The notes under the pieces are model-generated. The model saw nothing but the letters and a program-made list of their open reading frames with translations. It was not told the origin of the DNA and made no database searches. From NCBI GenBank assembly GCA_021234155.1, contig JAJEKV010000001.1:24911189-24975188 (forward strand): a DNA stretch of 64,000 nt, read 5' to 3'. Of this stretch, positions 49,736 through 59,541 are shown piece after piece. A program made the translations under genes and the position numbers. This stretch comes from Isoetes taiwanensis (taxonomy: Eukaryota > Streptophyta > Lycopodiopsida > Isoetales > Isoetaceae). Each line of letters starts with the position of its first letter. Positions within the stretch are counted from its first letter, which is position 1.

Positions 49736-49788
49736 TTATTTGCTTCTTACAATATTCTAATTTTTGTATATATGACTTGTCATAGTAT

Positions 49789-50703
49789 ATGGACATGCTT
49801 CACAAAAATCTTGAACTTGCCAAGGCAATAGATTTGCCCACATCTTCATCTTCATCTTCATCTGGAGGCAGATTACGTAGATATTATAGTTCTAGTTCTA
49901 GCTCTAGTTCTGGAGGGGGGACTCAAGAAGTTGAGAGAGGCCATACAAGGGGATGTACAGCGGCTAAAAAACTTAAGGCCCGTTTCAAGAAATGCTCATA
50001 CTTATGTCATGTTCATGCATCTGAAACCGAAAATGACATGGTTGATCAACTCCCTCGTCACCTCAGAGCCTCTATTGCTCCATTTGTTCAATTAACTCTA
50101 GGTTGTTGGGAAGGGGAACTACCCCCAATGTTAGAAGAGTTTATGTATTGGGGGCATAAGTATATGATAGCAACTTCTCTAAAAATAAAGCAAGCTGGGA
50201 GGGGGTTGTATATAATGGAGCATGTGAATGTCCCGCCTGGACACTCAACTGTCTTGATGGTGTACGGTGGTCCTAAATATCCTTGGGGACTATGGCATAA
50301 ACTTGCGTCTTTTATGCCTAGTATGTCTACTTATGCTATGACATTGAATGCGGCATCTTGGAGCGAGCAGAGAGATCGTGGAGAACATGCCTCATGCGGT
50401 GCACTTATATATATTGATGGGCGACCAAGCGTTCATGGCAATATAGCAGCACTTATAAATAGCTCACAGGGCCATCCTGAATTAACGAATGCAGAATTTG
50501 AGGAGACTACAGAGCATGATCCACGTTATATGAATGGATATGATGGACCATATGTGAGGGTTTGTGCCATACGCAACCTCCTCCCAGGAGAGGAATTGTT
50601 TGTAGACTATCCGTTCAAAAGGCCTACTCCTAGGCGAGTGGAACGCCAAGAACATGGTGAATCTATTATTGTGCCGTATGGCAGGAAACGTCGCAATGTT
50701 TAA
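49789..50703 (+). CDS. SET-domain protein encoded within the CACTA element
   Basis: A 304-residue intact ORF. Residues 15-60 are Ser/Gly-rich. After a Lys/Arg patch with a few Cys, the SET fold is recognisable: AGRGLYIMEHVNVPPG (about 134-150, the GxG strand), TLNAASW, CGALIYIDGRPSVHGN, then IAALINSSQGHPELTNAEFE (about 220-240, place of the usual RFINHSC), then VRVCAIRNLLPGEELFVDY (about 256-274) with the family's GEEL-x-x-DY end and its Tyr. SET proteins transfer methyl groups from S-adenosylmethionine to lysines, mostly on histones. The NHSC step is altered (INSSQG), so activity is uncertain. It lies between the Cys-motif exons and TNP2. Whether it is a separate protein or spliced to TNP2 is not resolved. 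Confidence 0.75.
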   Translation: MDMLHKNLELAKAIDLPTSSSSSSSGGRLRRYYSSSSSSSSGGGTQEVERGHTRGCTAAKKLKARFKKCSYLCHVHASETENDMVDQLPRHLRASIAPFVQLTLGCWEGELPPMLEEFMYWGHKYMIATSLKIKQAGRGLYIMEHVNVPPGHSTVLMVYGGPKYPWGLWHKLASFMPSMSTYAMTLNAASWSEQRDRGEHASCGALIYIDGRPSVHGNIAALINSSQGHPELTNAEFEETTEHDPRYMNGYDGPYVRVCAIRNLLPGEELFVDYPFKRPTPRRVERQEHGESIIVPYGRKRRNV

Positions 50704-50887
50704 CATATTTTGATAGGACATTGAAGAAGATAAATTTATTATATGTTTAACATTTAACTTTGTTGGTTAATGTTGATTTTCTTATTTGCAATGCGGAGTT
50801 GCCACATTCCCTCCCCTTTTTGGATGTGTGTTATTGATTGACATGTACAATCTCCCACAAATAAAAGTTGGTCTGTTATATTTACAG

Positions 50888-52003
50888 TCAAGTGATGCTG
50901 ATAATGCTTCCACTCAAAGTGGCTTCCATGCTGAGAGTGGTTTGATGGAAGCTATTCAAAATTACTTTCCAACTACTAATTTTAACAATGACGTAAATGT
51001 TGATGACGACGACGATAGACCTGTCACACTTCTTGAGAAAGAGACCAGCAAACCATTGTACCCAAATGCAAAGATATCGCGACTTGTTGTATACATACTC
51101 ATTCTCAACTTACAACATAAATCAAGTTGGAGCAATAATAGTGTGGATGATCTTCTCAGGTGGGTTATTGATTTGAGATCTCAAGTGATACAAGTTTATA
51201 CTTTTTTTTTTATTTTTTCCTCACTTGATTTTTAGATTTTTTTGCTAGTTTGCTAGTTGACCATATACTTCCTACTGATCATTGTCTCCCGAAGTCAAGA
51301 AGAGACGTAAAATTACTTTTGCAAGAACTAGGTTTGGAATACAAATGTATTCATGCATGCAAAAATGATTGTATACTATTTCTCAATGAATATAGTGACA
51401 TGACTCAATGTCCTAAGTGCCATGAACAACGATATGATGAGAATTCCAAATCTAAAGTGCCAAAGAAAGTTTTGCGACCAGGTGAAGGATATAAATGTGT
51501 ACTTAGAACCTCTTGTAGAGGAACTCGACACTTTATGGAGAGGAATACACATGTATGACATTTCAAGACAACCACACAATTTCTTATTCCATGGGATACT
51601 ATGCTTCACAATTCACGATTATCCCGTATATTAATTTTCCACTATATTGGTATTTATAAGATTGAAATTATCCTTTGCAGGTTTGCAAACTAGCGGGTCA
51701 TGTGGATGTCCATCATGTGGCCAGGAGTTAACATCATATAGATCAAAGCACCTATCAAAGATGATATACACAGGTCATACAAAGTATCTACCAATAGATC
51801 ATCAGCTCCGACATGGGGATACGTCAAATGTGCCTGTGAGAAGAACTCCACGTGATTGGTTGCAAACATGGAATGATCGTGACTTAAAAAGTTCTAAGGC
51901 TCCACCTGGCATGAAGAGATTGTCTATATTTTACAAGTTGGAATATTGGTCTGAACTACAAATTGCACATCTCTTGGATCCTATGCATATTTTTAAGAAC
52001 TGT
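50888..52003 (+). pseudogene. CACTA transposase TNP2 (Transposase_21 type), with internal and C-terminal loss
   Basis: Exon 50888-51159 follows TTTACAG and contains KPLYPNAKISRLVVYILILN. Its donor CTCAG|GTGGG joins in phase to 51249 (acceptor GCTAG), giving LLSLLVDHILPTDHCLPKSR. Then come YKCIHACKNDCILFLNEYSD, CPKCHEQRY, and, after a frame change near 51480, DINVYLEPLVEELDTLWRG, FHGILCFTIHDYPVY, CGCPSCGQELTSYRS, HTKYLPIDHQLRHG and ELQIAHLLDPMHIFKN. The block normally found between KVLR and DINVYLxPL (about 120 residues with part of the catalytic core) is missing, and everything after MHIFKN is lost to a repeat. The enzyme cuts and joins element ends; this copy is inactive. Confidence 0.85.
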
Positions 52004-52285
52004 ATGTATCCTATTCCAATATGTAACTGTGTTTTGTTGGGCCAATGTTTCTTCTTGAGAAACTTCCAACACGTGTTGGAAGTTAAAAGTTTTGTACGTG
52101 CTGAAAGTCTATAGCATCTTGTCTAGACCTTCTTTTTCAAAATTTCTTCTTAAGTAACTTCCAACACGTGTTGGAAGTTAAACTTCGTGTTTTTTAGTTC
52201 TTGTTTTTTAGTGCTTGTGATGCCTTTTAGAAGCTCTTATATATTATATCTTCCAATATGTAACTGTGTTTTGTTGGGCCAATCA
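52004..52285 (+). repeat. Local repeat block that truncates TNP2
   Basis: Contains two copies of CCAATATGTAACTGTGTTTT and GTTGGGCCAAT plus the 24-26 bp CACGTG palindromes at 52061-52084 and 52155-52180. The same block, in the same order, flanks the CACTA left end at 44917-45047 and occurs diverged at 43846-44000. Confidence 0.7.
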
Positions 52286-52560
52286 CTACAACATGATAGG
52301 GGGTTTTTCGTCAGGTATAGCGTCAAGCAAAGTGACGCTATGCGTATTCTGAAATTTCTCCTTGAATGTCACAAAGTTGACACTAAAAGGGCCATACTTT
52401 GATGTCGCATGAGCGCCAACTTTTATCTCATTTATTGCGTCACTGCTATATAACGTAAAAATGACACAATAGCAACATTTGTGGCAATTGCATGATATGG
52501 TTGGGTCAAGCTTATAAGCTACTTATTCAATAATTGCGTCACATTTTCTATCATATTAGT
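52286..52560 (+). mobile_element. Left end of a second CACTA element
   Basis: CACTACAACATGATAGGGGG at 52286 interrupts a repeat unit after GGGCCAAT (other copies continue with GTTTCTTCTTGAG). Inside are CGTCAGG and a hairpin ATAGCGTCA..TGACGCTAT at about 52316-52340, plus further GTCA words, as in the subterminal array of the first element. No right end was found, so the minisatellite and transposon gene to its right may or may not belong to it. Confidence 0.6.
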
Positions 52561-52650
52561 CTCGACTATGCGATCAAATTATTATTCCATTTTGACATTC
52601 TTATAGTTCATAAGTTGACATCCTTTGCGACTATCTTATACCAACGTGCC

Positions 52651-53050
52651 AAGGTGCTCAAACATGCCACGTGGGCTCCCAACATGCCATCTACGCTCCA
52701 ACATGTCAAGGTGGCTCAAACATGCCACGTGGGCTCCCAACATGCCATATAGGCTCCAACATGCCAAGGTGGCTTAAACATACCACCTACGCTCCAACAT
52801 GCCACGTAGGCTCAAACATCCAAAATGGCTCAAACAAGCCACGTGGGCTCCAACATGCCACCAAGGCTCCAACATGCCAAGGTGGCTCAAACATGCCACG
52901 TGGTCTCCAACATGCCATGTAGGGTCCAACATGCCAAGGTGGTTCAAACATGCCACCTGGGCTCCAACATACCACCTAGGCTCAAACATGCCACGTGGGC
53001 TCCAACATGCCACCTAGGCTCCAACATGCCAAGGTGGCTCAAACTTCCAA
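52651..53050 (+). repeat. 19 bp minisatellite (GCTCCAACATGCCACGTGG)
   Basis: About 21 units of GCTCMAACATGCCANNTGG. Three unit types alternate, ending CACGTGG, CACCTAG or AAGGTG, giving a higher-order period near 57 bp. Because 57 is a multiple of three, several frames on both strands stay open; these are not genes. Confidence 0.85.
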
Positions 53051-53330
53051 ATGTTTGAACTTAAATAGAAGGTATGTGGCAACAGTAGTAAGTAGGAGAG
53101 TAGCAGCTGAAATTGGAGATGGTCTCTGGTCAATGTTCAAGTGGAAAAGCAGGTTTGATAAGCTTAGTAGAAAGGAACAAAAAGTAGTCACAGATTCTTG
53201 TGCAATTCACTCGCGAGTTTCACTATGCAAGAAGCATGTCATAAAGATTTGGGAAGCCCCAGGTAAAAAGTACCTGCATCCTCTTTATTTTTTGGAAGAA
53301 ACTGAGGTTTGTGAATCTTCCATTATTTTG
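53046..53330 (+). CDS. Short unrecognised ORF fragment
   Basis: Reads RRYVATVVSRRVAAEIGDGL, then WSMFKWKSRFDKLSRKEQ and CAIHSRVSLCKKHVIKIWEA. The balanced composition suggests coding origin, but I know no match. Its last ~100 bp lie opposite the 3' end of the minus-strand transposon gene, and one of the two readings there is probably spurious. A pseudogene fragment is likely. Confidence 0.25.
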
Positions 53331-55224
53331 ATTTGCTAGTTTCTTTGCTACATCATTTAACGTGACGAACTCATTGCCTAAATAAAGTCTTCGTGATGCA
53401 CTGTCCAATGGATTGACCAATTTTTTCCCATTGTGGATGAAGTCTTGGTCATGCAAGCCATACACACTGCCATCTTGTCTTATAGTTGCAATGAACACCC
53501 ACCCTTCCCAAGGTATGGCAAAACATCCATTTTGCTCTTTCAGTGAAGTATAATCCTCAACCATGCATGTTCTACGCCTTGCATCTCCATCAGAACTATG
53601 TCCAACAAGAGGTCCCAAAACAGATGTAAAATGCAAGTTCCACAAATCAGTAACACGTTCCCATTGTTCTCTAACATCAAAATGATTGAATTTATTACAT
53701 GTGAGCTGAATAGCCAAAACAAGTTTAGGCAAGTATGCATGCAAAGGGTTAACCATTAAAACCCGTGCATAATGGGCGATTACATTCTCCTCAAAGGCAT
53801 TCACTATGTTCTTGTAACCCACATTGCCACATCCAATAATCACCACAAAGGATGCATCACATTTATGATCTTCCTTTTTACCACAAAAGCAGACTAAACA
53901 ATCGTCTTTTGCAAACCATCGAACAACTCGTTTAATTGCAGTTTCATCCTCAGCTACATTACTTGGCACACTATCTGGTGATAACCCTAGCTCGGCCATA
54001 GGTTTGGCATATGTCTTTGCCAAGTGTATAAAAGTGTCCTTCCTTATGCCAACTCTATACACAAAATTCTGTCGCGCAGATCCCATAGTCATTGACATGC
54101 TAGGTCTGACAAAGTTAATGGAGAGAAAATTGTGCATTCTCCTCCCTCCCCAAATTTTAATTGTCTCAAATAGCTGCTTCATAGTCTCTGTGTATCTTCT
54201 TTTATGACCTGGTCTTATATTTTGTGCAATATCAGTCAAAAGATTCCATAGTCCAGGCTTTCCATCAAACTTACCTTGGAAATGGGCTTCAGCAATGTCA
54301 CTACAAAACTTTCTCACATCTTTTCGATTCATAGACTCACATAAACTTTCATGCAGTGATCTTGTCCTTACAGAAAGTGCCACGACTCTCATTTTAGTGA
54401 ATAGAAGGTCTCTTTTCAATTTTCGGAATTGAAGACATCTATAGTCTCTCAACACTAGTCAAGTAATCAACCCTTATGCCCCTTTATGTTGTTCTAGATC
54501 CTCTCGGCAATTTATATTCACTTTGCCTATGAACTCTCATATAAAAGTCTCTTTCCTTAGGTATTGTGGCACAACGTGAACATTGATAATTCATGAACTT
54601 ATTCTTACTACTAGAAATTCGATAACAATTTGTGTGTCTAAACGCCCCATCAATAACAAAACATTCCCCGTTGACCTCAAATGTGGCTTTAAGTTTGGGT
54701 TCACAATACCAATGACCTCCTGGTTTGGATTCATCTAAAAAGGGTCTCAAATCTCGCACTTTATCCCCATAACGATATTGCATTTGCCAATAATCCCAAC
54801 ATAAAAATTGTAGACAAGTATTTCCTGTATATATAAGAAAATAAATCTACGTATTTCCTAAATGCACTACTTCAGGATAGGCATTAGATTGCTTACCGTT
54901 GGTGTCGCTTGAATCAAGTTCATCTACTTTAGAAGAGGTAGCTGAAAAGTACATTGTCAACTAGTCGACATTGAACTTGTACTAGAAAAAAATAATACCT
55001 AGAAGGTACATACCCCTTATACTTTTTTGTGTAGGACCCAACTCACTCTTTTTAGGACGACCTCCTTTATTTGACTCTTCAGCTTTCTTGGCTTTGCTTT
55101 CATTTCTTAGAACACATTGCACATGCCTAGCTGACAATATATGTTCTCGCATATTTGCTGTTACAGATCCCGTAGAAGGAAATAATCGAATACATGACAG
55201 CAGACTCATTGAATACGTTTGCAT
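53223..55224 (-). pseudogene. Large transposon-associated protein of unknown function
   Basis: Three minus-strand frames form one gene. 55224-54982 has ANMREHILSARHVQCVL and a GRPKKSELG AT-hook-like motif. 54783-54484 has HWYCEPKLKATFEVNGECFV, FRHTNCYR and a zinc-like CSRCATIPKERDFYMRVHR. The 410-residue 54455-53223 frame has NVAEDETAIKR, CFCGKKEDHKCDASFVVIIG, GPLVGHSSDGDARRR, FAIPWEGWVF and YGLHDQDFIHNGKKLVNPLD. I recall this SDGDxRRR / HDQDxIHNGKK family from ferns, mosses and cnidarians, where it looks transposon-borne; I do not know a name. Acidic residues at DET, HSSDGD and HDQD could form a DDE-like site, which is inference. Frameshifts near 54470 and 54880 suggest decay, although introns could explain the second. 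Confidence 0.55.
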
Positions 55225-55302
55225 GCATTTTTTAACGAAAACGGCAAGAATCTAGCAATAGAAATTTAAATGCAAAGAAGTTAATGCATTTACCTGGAAA
55301 GA

Positions 55303-56700
55303 TTGGCAAAAGGGTTTGCAATTGGATGTGAGTTTCTGCACAATATCATGAAGAGCCACCTGAAACATATAGATGTCAGAAATGACCAGGCAGCAATCCC
55401 ATACCCTGCAAAACATCATTTGAAAGACTGCATGATTGCCTACAGTCATGCATTGGCTGCTGCTCTAAGCAATTTTTTACATGCACAAATTATCAAAACT
55501 AGAACTTGGAGGATAGTCTGGGCAGCATATTATAGAAAGTTTTAAATTCAAATAGGATTTGAAGTGCCCATTACATATTTTCCTTTATGTAAAGTTAGAC
55601 ATATGAGGGCCAATGTGGTATGCCTACCAATTTTGATTCATCTTACTGCTCTGTTTTGGGATTAGCTGTACACTTGTTCATGCCAGCCGCTATGCAGGAT
55701 AAGATTGGATAACAAGGATTCAAAGCGAGAACAACTATGTCTACAAAAATTTGCAGAGGTGCAAGTCTTCATCAAATCTGGAAGGGCAAAAGAAGCGAAG
55801 GTTATACTAATTGTGCACTATTAAGTACATAAGTTATTGGTTACACAACTCATTTTCCTTACCACAAGCATTTATGCCATTTTCAATTGCTTTCTTCGCT
55901 ATAAGTCTCACTTGCACCTCTTTCTGGTCTAAGTATGCATCTAATGCTGACTGCTGTTGCATAAGATGCAGCAAAACTATTGAGCAAAACTGTAAAAGTT
56001 AGCATTATAGCTATAGCCACATCCATGATTTGATTGTTGGAGAGCTTGCACAAATATTGAGGCTTTAAACAGATATAATCGATCATGCATAACCGAAAGA
56101 ATACATACCTTTTAACGCCTCATCTAACGAGGACTTGCCCATCTCTGTGATAATTTTTCTGGAAAATTTACATGTATGCTTCCACTCGCTGCAATGTTGA
56201 AGGTTCCTGTCATATTTCTAATACTCGAATTTTATTCTTTTAACTAATAGGGAGAGAATAATTAGAGCATTCATCCATCTAGTGCAGCTTGAGTCTACAC
56301 ATATTGTTGCACATATTGTTGGAATCTGAACCTGTATATTCTACAAAGTACTCAATACACAGTTCATTTTTATTAGGATGCATAAGCAAAACCCAAACAA
56401 AAATAAAGAATTAGCTAACATCTTATGATTTGAAGAATCAAAACTGAATCATTGCTTGAAAATCTATAAAATCATCAAACTGGGCTTCAAATGGACATTT
56501 CCTATTTCAAAAACTCATGTTGTTGCAAATGAAGGTCCTGAAGTTCTGGGAGCTCCGCAATCTCTATACTCTTGCTGATCAAGTGGCAACCTACCAAATT
56601 CAGCGTTGTATCTTTTTCAAATGCTTAATTTTTAAAGAGACTTGGGTCAGTACATGACATCCTCTAAGGTTGTGACGTTGCAAGATGGTGTTTAACACAC
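55303..56700. other. No recognised gene
   Basis: A plus-strand frame at 55303-55545 (MKSHLKHIDVRNDQAAIPY) ends in a stop and has no known match. The rest has only short frames. It may include untranslated sequence of the neighbouring transposon gene. Confidence 0.4.
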
Positions 56701-56711
56701 CAATGTTAGTA

Positions 56712-57612
56712 AATACATGTTCAAAGCAGTGTTTGAATCTTCTTGCAGTAGTAGGATAAGTTCAATATCATCAGTCTGTGAAAGATGTCAATCTTTGGCA
56801 GACTTGGTCCACCCGATAAAGAAATACCTCATACGGCACATCTCTAGAGAAAATAGGATAAGATCAAAATCACAACAAGCAGGCAACTTCAGTCAATGCA
56901 AAATTTGAAATTCCAGCATTCAATCGTAACAGATATTCCACCAAATAAGAGATAATGTTAGAATCTTATTGCAGCAGGATAGGATAGGGCTCACCAATCT
57001 ATGAAAATTGCCAATCCAGATGGCCTAAATCTGGAGTAATCAAAGGAGCACAGATTTATGATTCCAGTCGAATGTAGGAGATTGGTTGTGCCATGGAATT
57101 TTGGCAGATGAAAGAGCTGTGAAGATCTGCCTATGAAGCTCTGGCTAGTGGAGTGTAAATAGGAGGACATCAGATTTAGGCCAAGCTTACAGAAAGGAGG
57201 CGTGATTGGAAGGAGACAATTGCTAAGGGCTAGATAACGTCTTGTGCAGAGGCGTTATGGCCCAGGAAAAAAATGGCCGAGTGGCCAGGAAAGTCCTCGA
57301 CCGTACCGAGGACTTTCCTGGCCACATGGCCACGAGGCCATTTTTGACTGGCCATAACACCTCTGCACAAGATGTTATCAGCCTTAAAGTCTTTGGCTGA
57401 GGCATTTGGCAGAGTAGCTGCCATAGCTAAGCTTGGCCAAGCTTGTCAACCCGCTGTATATGCACAACAGAAGATTTTCTTACGGAGGATTTTGCAGAGC
57501 TTAATAATGCTGAAGCTGACGGCAACAAAAATTTTCCAAAATTTTCTTACAGCAGAGGATTTCTTACAGAGCTTTTGTGCTGCAGCGACTAGCAGGGGGG
57601 AAACTAGCTTTT
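56712..57612 (+). repeat. Local duplication, copy A (empty site)
   Basis: Aligns with 58104-59541 through AATACATGTTCAAAGCAGTG, CTTGGTCCACCCGATAAAGA, GATGGCCTAAATCTGGAGTAA, ATGATTCCAGTCGAATG, the foldback hairpin and GCTAAGCTTGGCCAAGCTTG. Copy A reads straight from CTGGAGTAA to TCAAAGGAGC, where copy B has ~570 extra bases. The two copies are about 1.4-1.9 kb apart in direct orientation. Confidence 0.85.
57233..57379. repeat. ~147 bp foldback hairpin, copy A
   Basis: The left arm GATAACGTCTTGTGCAGAGG, CGTTATGGCC and GAAAGTCCTCG pairs with the right arm across a loop near 57300: CGAGGACTTTC, GGCCATAACAC and CTCTGCACAAGATGTTATC. It fits a foldback or MITE-type element. Antisense frames over it carry an ATLPNASAKD motif on both copies, which is only a by-product of the duplication. 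Confidence 0.8.
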
Positions 57613-58025
57613 GTAAACGTGAAGAGTATAAGGGCCAACACATTAATTTCCTTATACTTGACGTCATAGGCACCGTGTTCACATTTGCTCCTATTATAAG
57701 ATCTTTGTTATCAAATCTGTAAAGTTTGGCGCTTACAATGCACTATTTTATGTTCCTGACAAGGTGCATGCAGGTCAGCTGAATGGGGTACTTCAAGCAA
57801 AAAGTTTGATTGTCCAGATTTAAGGTTTTCAGCAAAATTTGTTAGCTAAAGCTCATAGTCATTTCTACTTTTGCAAAGCGGTCCTTAAATCAGTTCCTCT
57901 GCAATAACATTGAAGAGTAGACAGCTGCATTGAATAGCAGGCAATTGGGTTGCAGTATCGGATCTATGCACTGCGTAAGAAATGAGGGACATATCTATTT
58001 TTGGATATTTTTGGCCATGATAGTT
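57605..58025 (+). repeat. ~400 bp dispersed duplicate (partner 62947-63338)
   Basis: AAACGTGAAGAGTA, GGCACCGTGTTCACATTTGC, AATCTGTAAAGTTTGGCGCT, GACAAGGTGCATGCAGGTCA and GATATTTTTGGCCATGATA recur in order at 62947-63338 in the same orientation, with high identity. It directly continues copy A of the other duplication. Confidence 0.85.
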
Positions 58026-58411
58026 TTACGATGAAAGTAGAGCCACGTGTTGGAACATTATAGTTTCAAAACATTGAATAAGTCCCACTTTTCTTGAATA
58101 TGTGATAAATACATGTTCAAAGCAGTGTTTGAATCTTCTTGCAGTAGTAGAATAAGTTCAATATCATTAGTCTGTGAAAAATGTCAATCTTTGGGCAGAC
58201 TTGGTCCACCCGATAAAGAAATACCTCATACGTCACATCTCTAGAGGGATCACAACATGCAGGCAACTTCAGTCAATGCAAACTCCAGCATTCAATCGTA
58301 ACAGATATCTCACCAAATAAGAGATAATGTTAGAATCTTATTGCAACAGGATAGGATAGGGCTCACCAATCTGTGAAAATTGCCAATCCAGATGGCCTAA
58401 ATCTGGAGTAA

Positions 58412-58982
58412 GTTTGAATGTTCTTAGGGTTATAAAACCATATGGAGTCATAGGGGTTTTTGAGTGTTCTTCTAGTTGTGGATCTTTCAGGGGATTCAGC
58501 AGCCTGCAGCCTCTCTGATTCCTCGACTCAGGTACAAACTTTTTCAAAGCTTTCTGGTGTTCCCGGGAGTAGTAGAGCGGAAGTTTACCATTTGGCGGGA
58601 CTTCTTGGGTGTTGTAGATGGTGATGGTCAGTTTGTACAGCAGTAGAGCTGCAGTTTTTCTGTGAGTTTGTTGTGGAGTTTTGAGGTATCGCTGTCTCTT
58701 CGGGGCAGTTCTCCTTCCTCCTCACTTGCTTTGTAACATTACCATTCTTTTAATATATTGATGACACAGTTCTTCAAAAAAAAAAAAATTGCCTATCAGA
58801 AACACGTATACTAGAGGTTTTCGGCTACCCCATGCACGGCGGTGGCATATGCCGTATAAAGAAGGTCGGGGAGGGGGAGGTATGATATTTGATAAGGTTT
58901 GTGATGGTGTGGCATCAATAAAAAAAAAAGGGAAGGTCGATGAACAGAAGCATATATGAAAGATTGAACGTGCAGATCGAAT
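58412..58982 (+). mobile_element. Retro-insertion ending in poly-A
   Basis: Present in copy B and absent from copy A at the same point. It ends, or nearly ends, with TTTTAATATATTGATGACAC followed by a 12-13 A run at about 58775-58788. The stretch just before has the look of a plant LINE or mRNA 3' region. A further ~195 bp with a second A-rich run (about 58920) separates the poly-A from the junction, so it may be two events. No coding motif is recognised. Confidence 0.55.
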
Positions 58983-59159
58983 CAAAGGAGCACAGATTTA
59001 TGATTCCAGTCGAATGTAGGAGATTGGTTGTGCCATGGAATTTCGGCAGATGAAAAGAGTTGTGAAGATCTGCCTATGAAGATCTGGATGGTGGAGTGTA
59101 AATAGGAGGACATCAGATCTGAGGAGGTGTGATTGGAAGGAGACAATTGCTAAGGGCTA

Positions 59160-59308
59160 GATAACGTCCACAGTGTAGGCGTTATGGCCCGAGAAAAAAA
59201 AAAAGCCCAGAGTGGCGGGAAAGTCCTCGCCCATCTGAGGACTTTCCTAGCCACATGGCCCGCGAGGCCATTTTTTGATCCAGCCATACCTCCACCGACA
59301 GCGTTATC
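59160..59308. repeat. ~149 bp foldback hairpin, copy B
   Basis: Same hairpin as 57233-57379 with changes: GATAACGTCCACAGTGTAGG on the left and CTCCACCGACAGCGTTATC on the right. The stem centre GAAAGTCCTCG..GAGGACTTTC is kept. Confidence 0.75.
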
Positions 59309-59541
59309 AGCCTTAACGTCTTTGGCCGAGGCATTTGGCAGAGTAGCCGCCATAGCTAAGCTTGGCCAAGCTTGTCAACCCGCGGTATATGCACAATGTA
59401 AGATTTTTCTTCACGGAGGATTTTTGCGAGCTTAATAATCTTTGGTTTGCGGCAACAAAAAATTTCCAAAATTTTTCTTCTGCAGAGGATTTCTTCTGAG
59501 ACTTTTGTGTCTTTGCAGAAGCGGGGAAAACTAGCTTTTGT

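Larger units (their letters stand above)
58104..59541 (+). repeat. Local duplication, copy B (with insertion)
   Basis: Partner of 56712-57612. It carries an insertion at about 58412-58982 and a diverged foldback hairpin at 59160-59308. Confidence 0.85.

Noticed and set aside
52671-53017. Open frames on both strands across the minisatellite
   Set aside because: The 57 bp higher-order period keeps frames open automatically.
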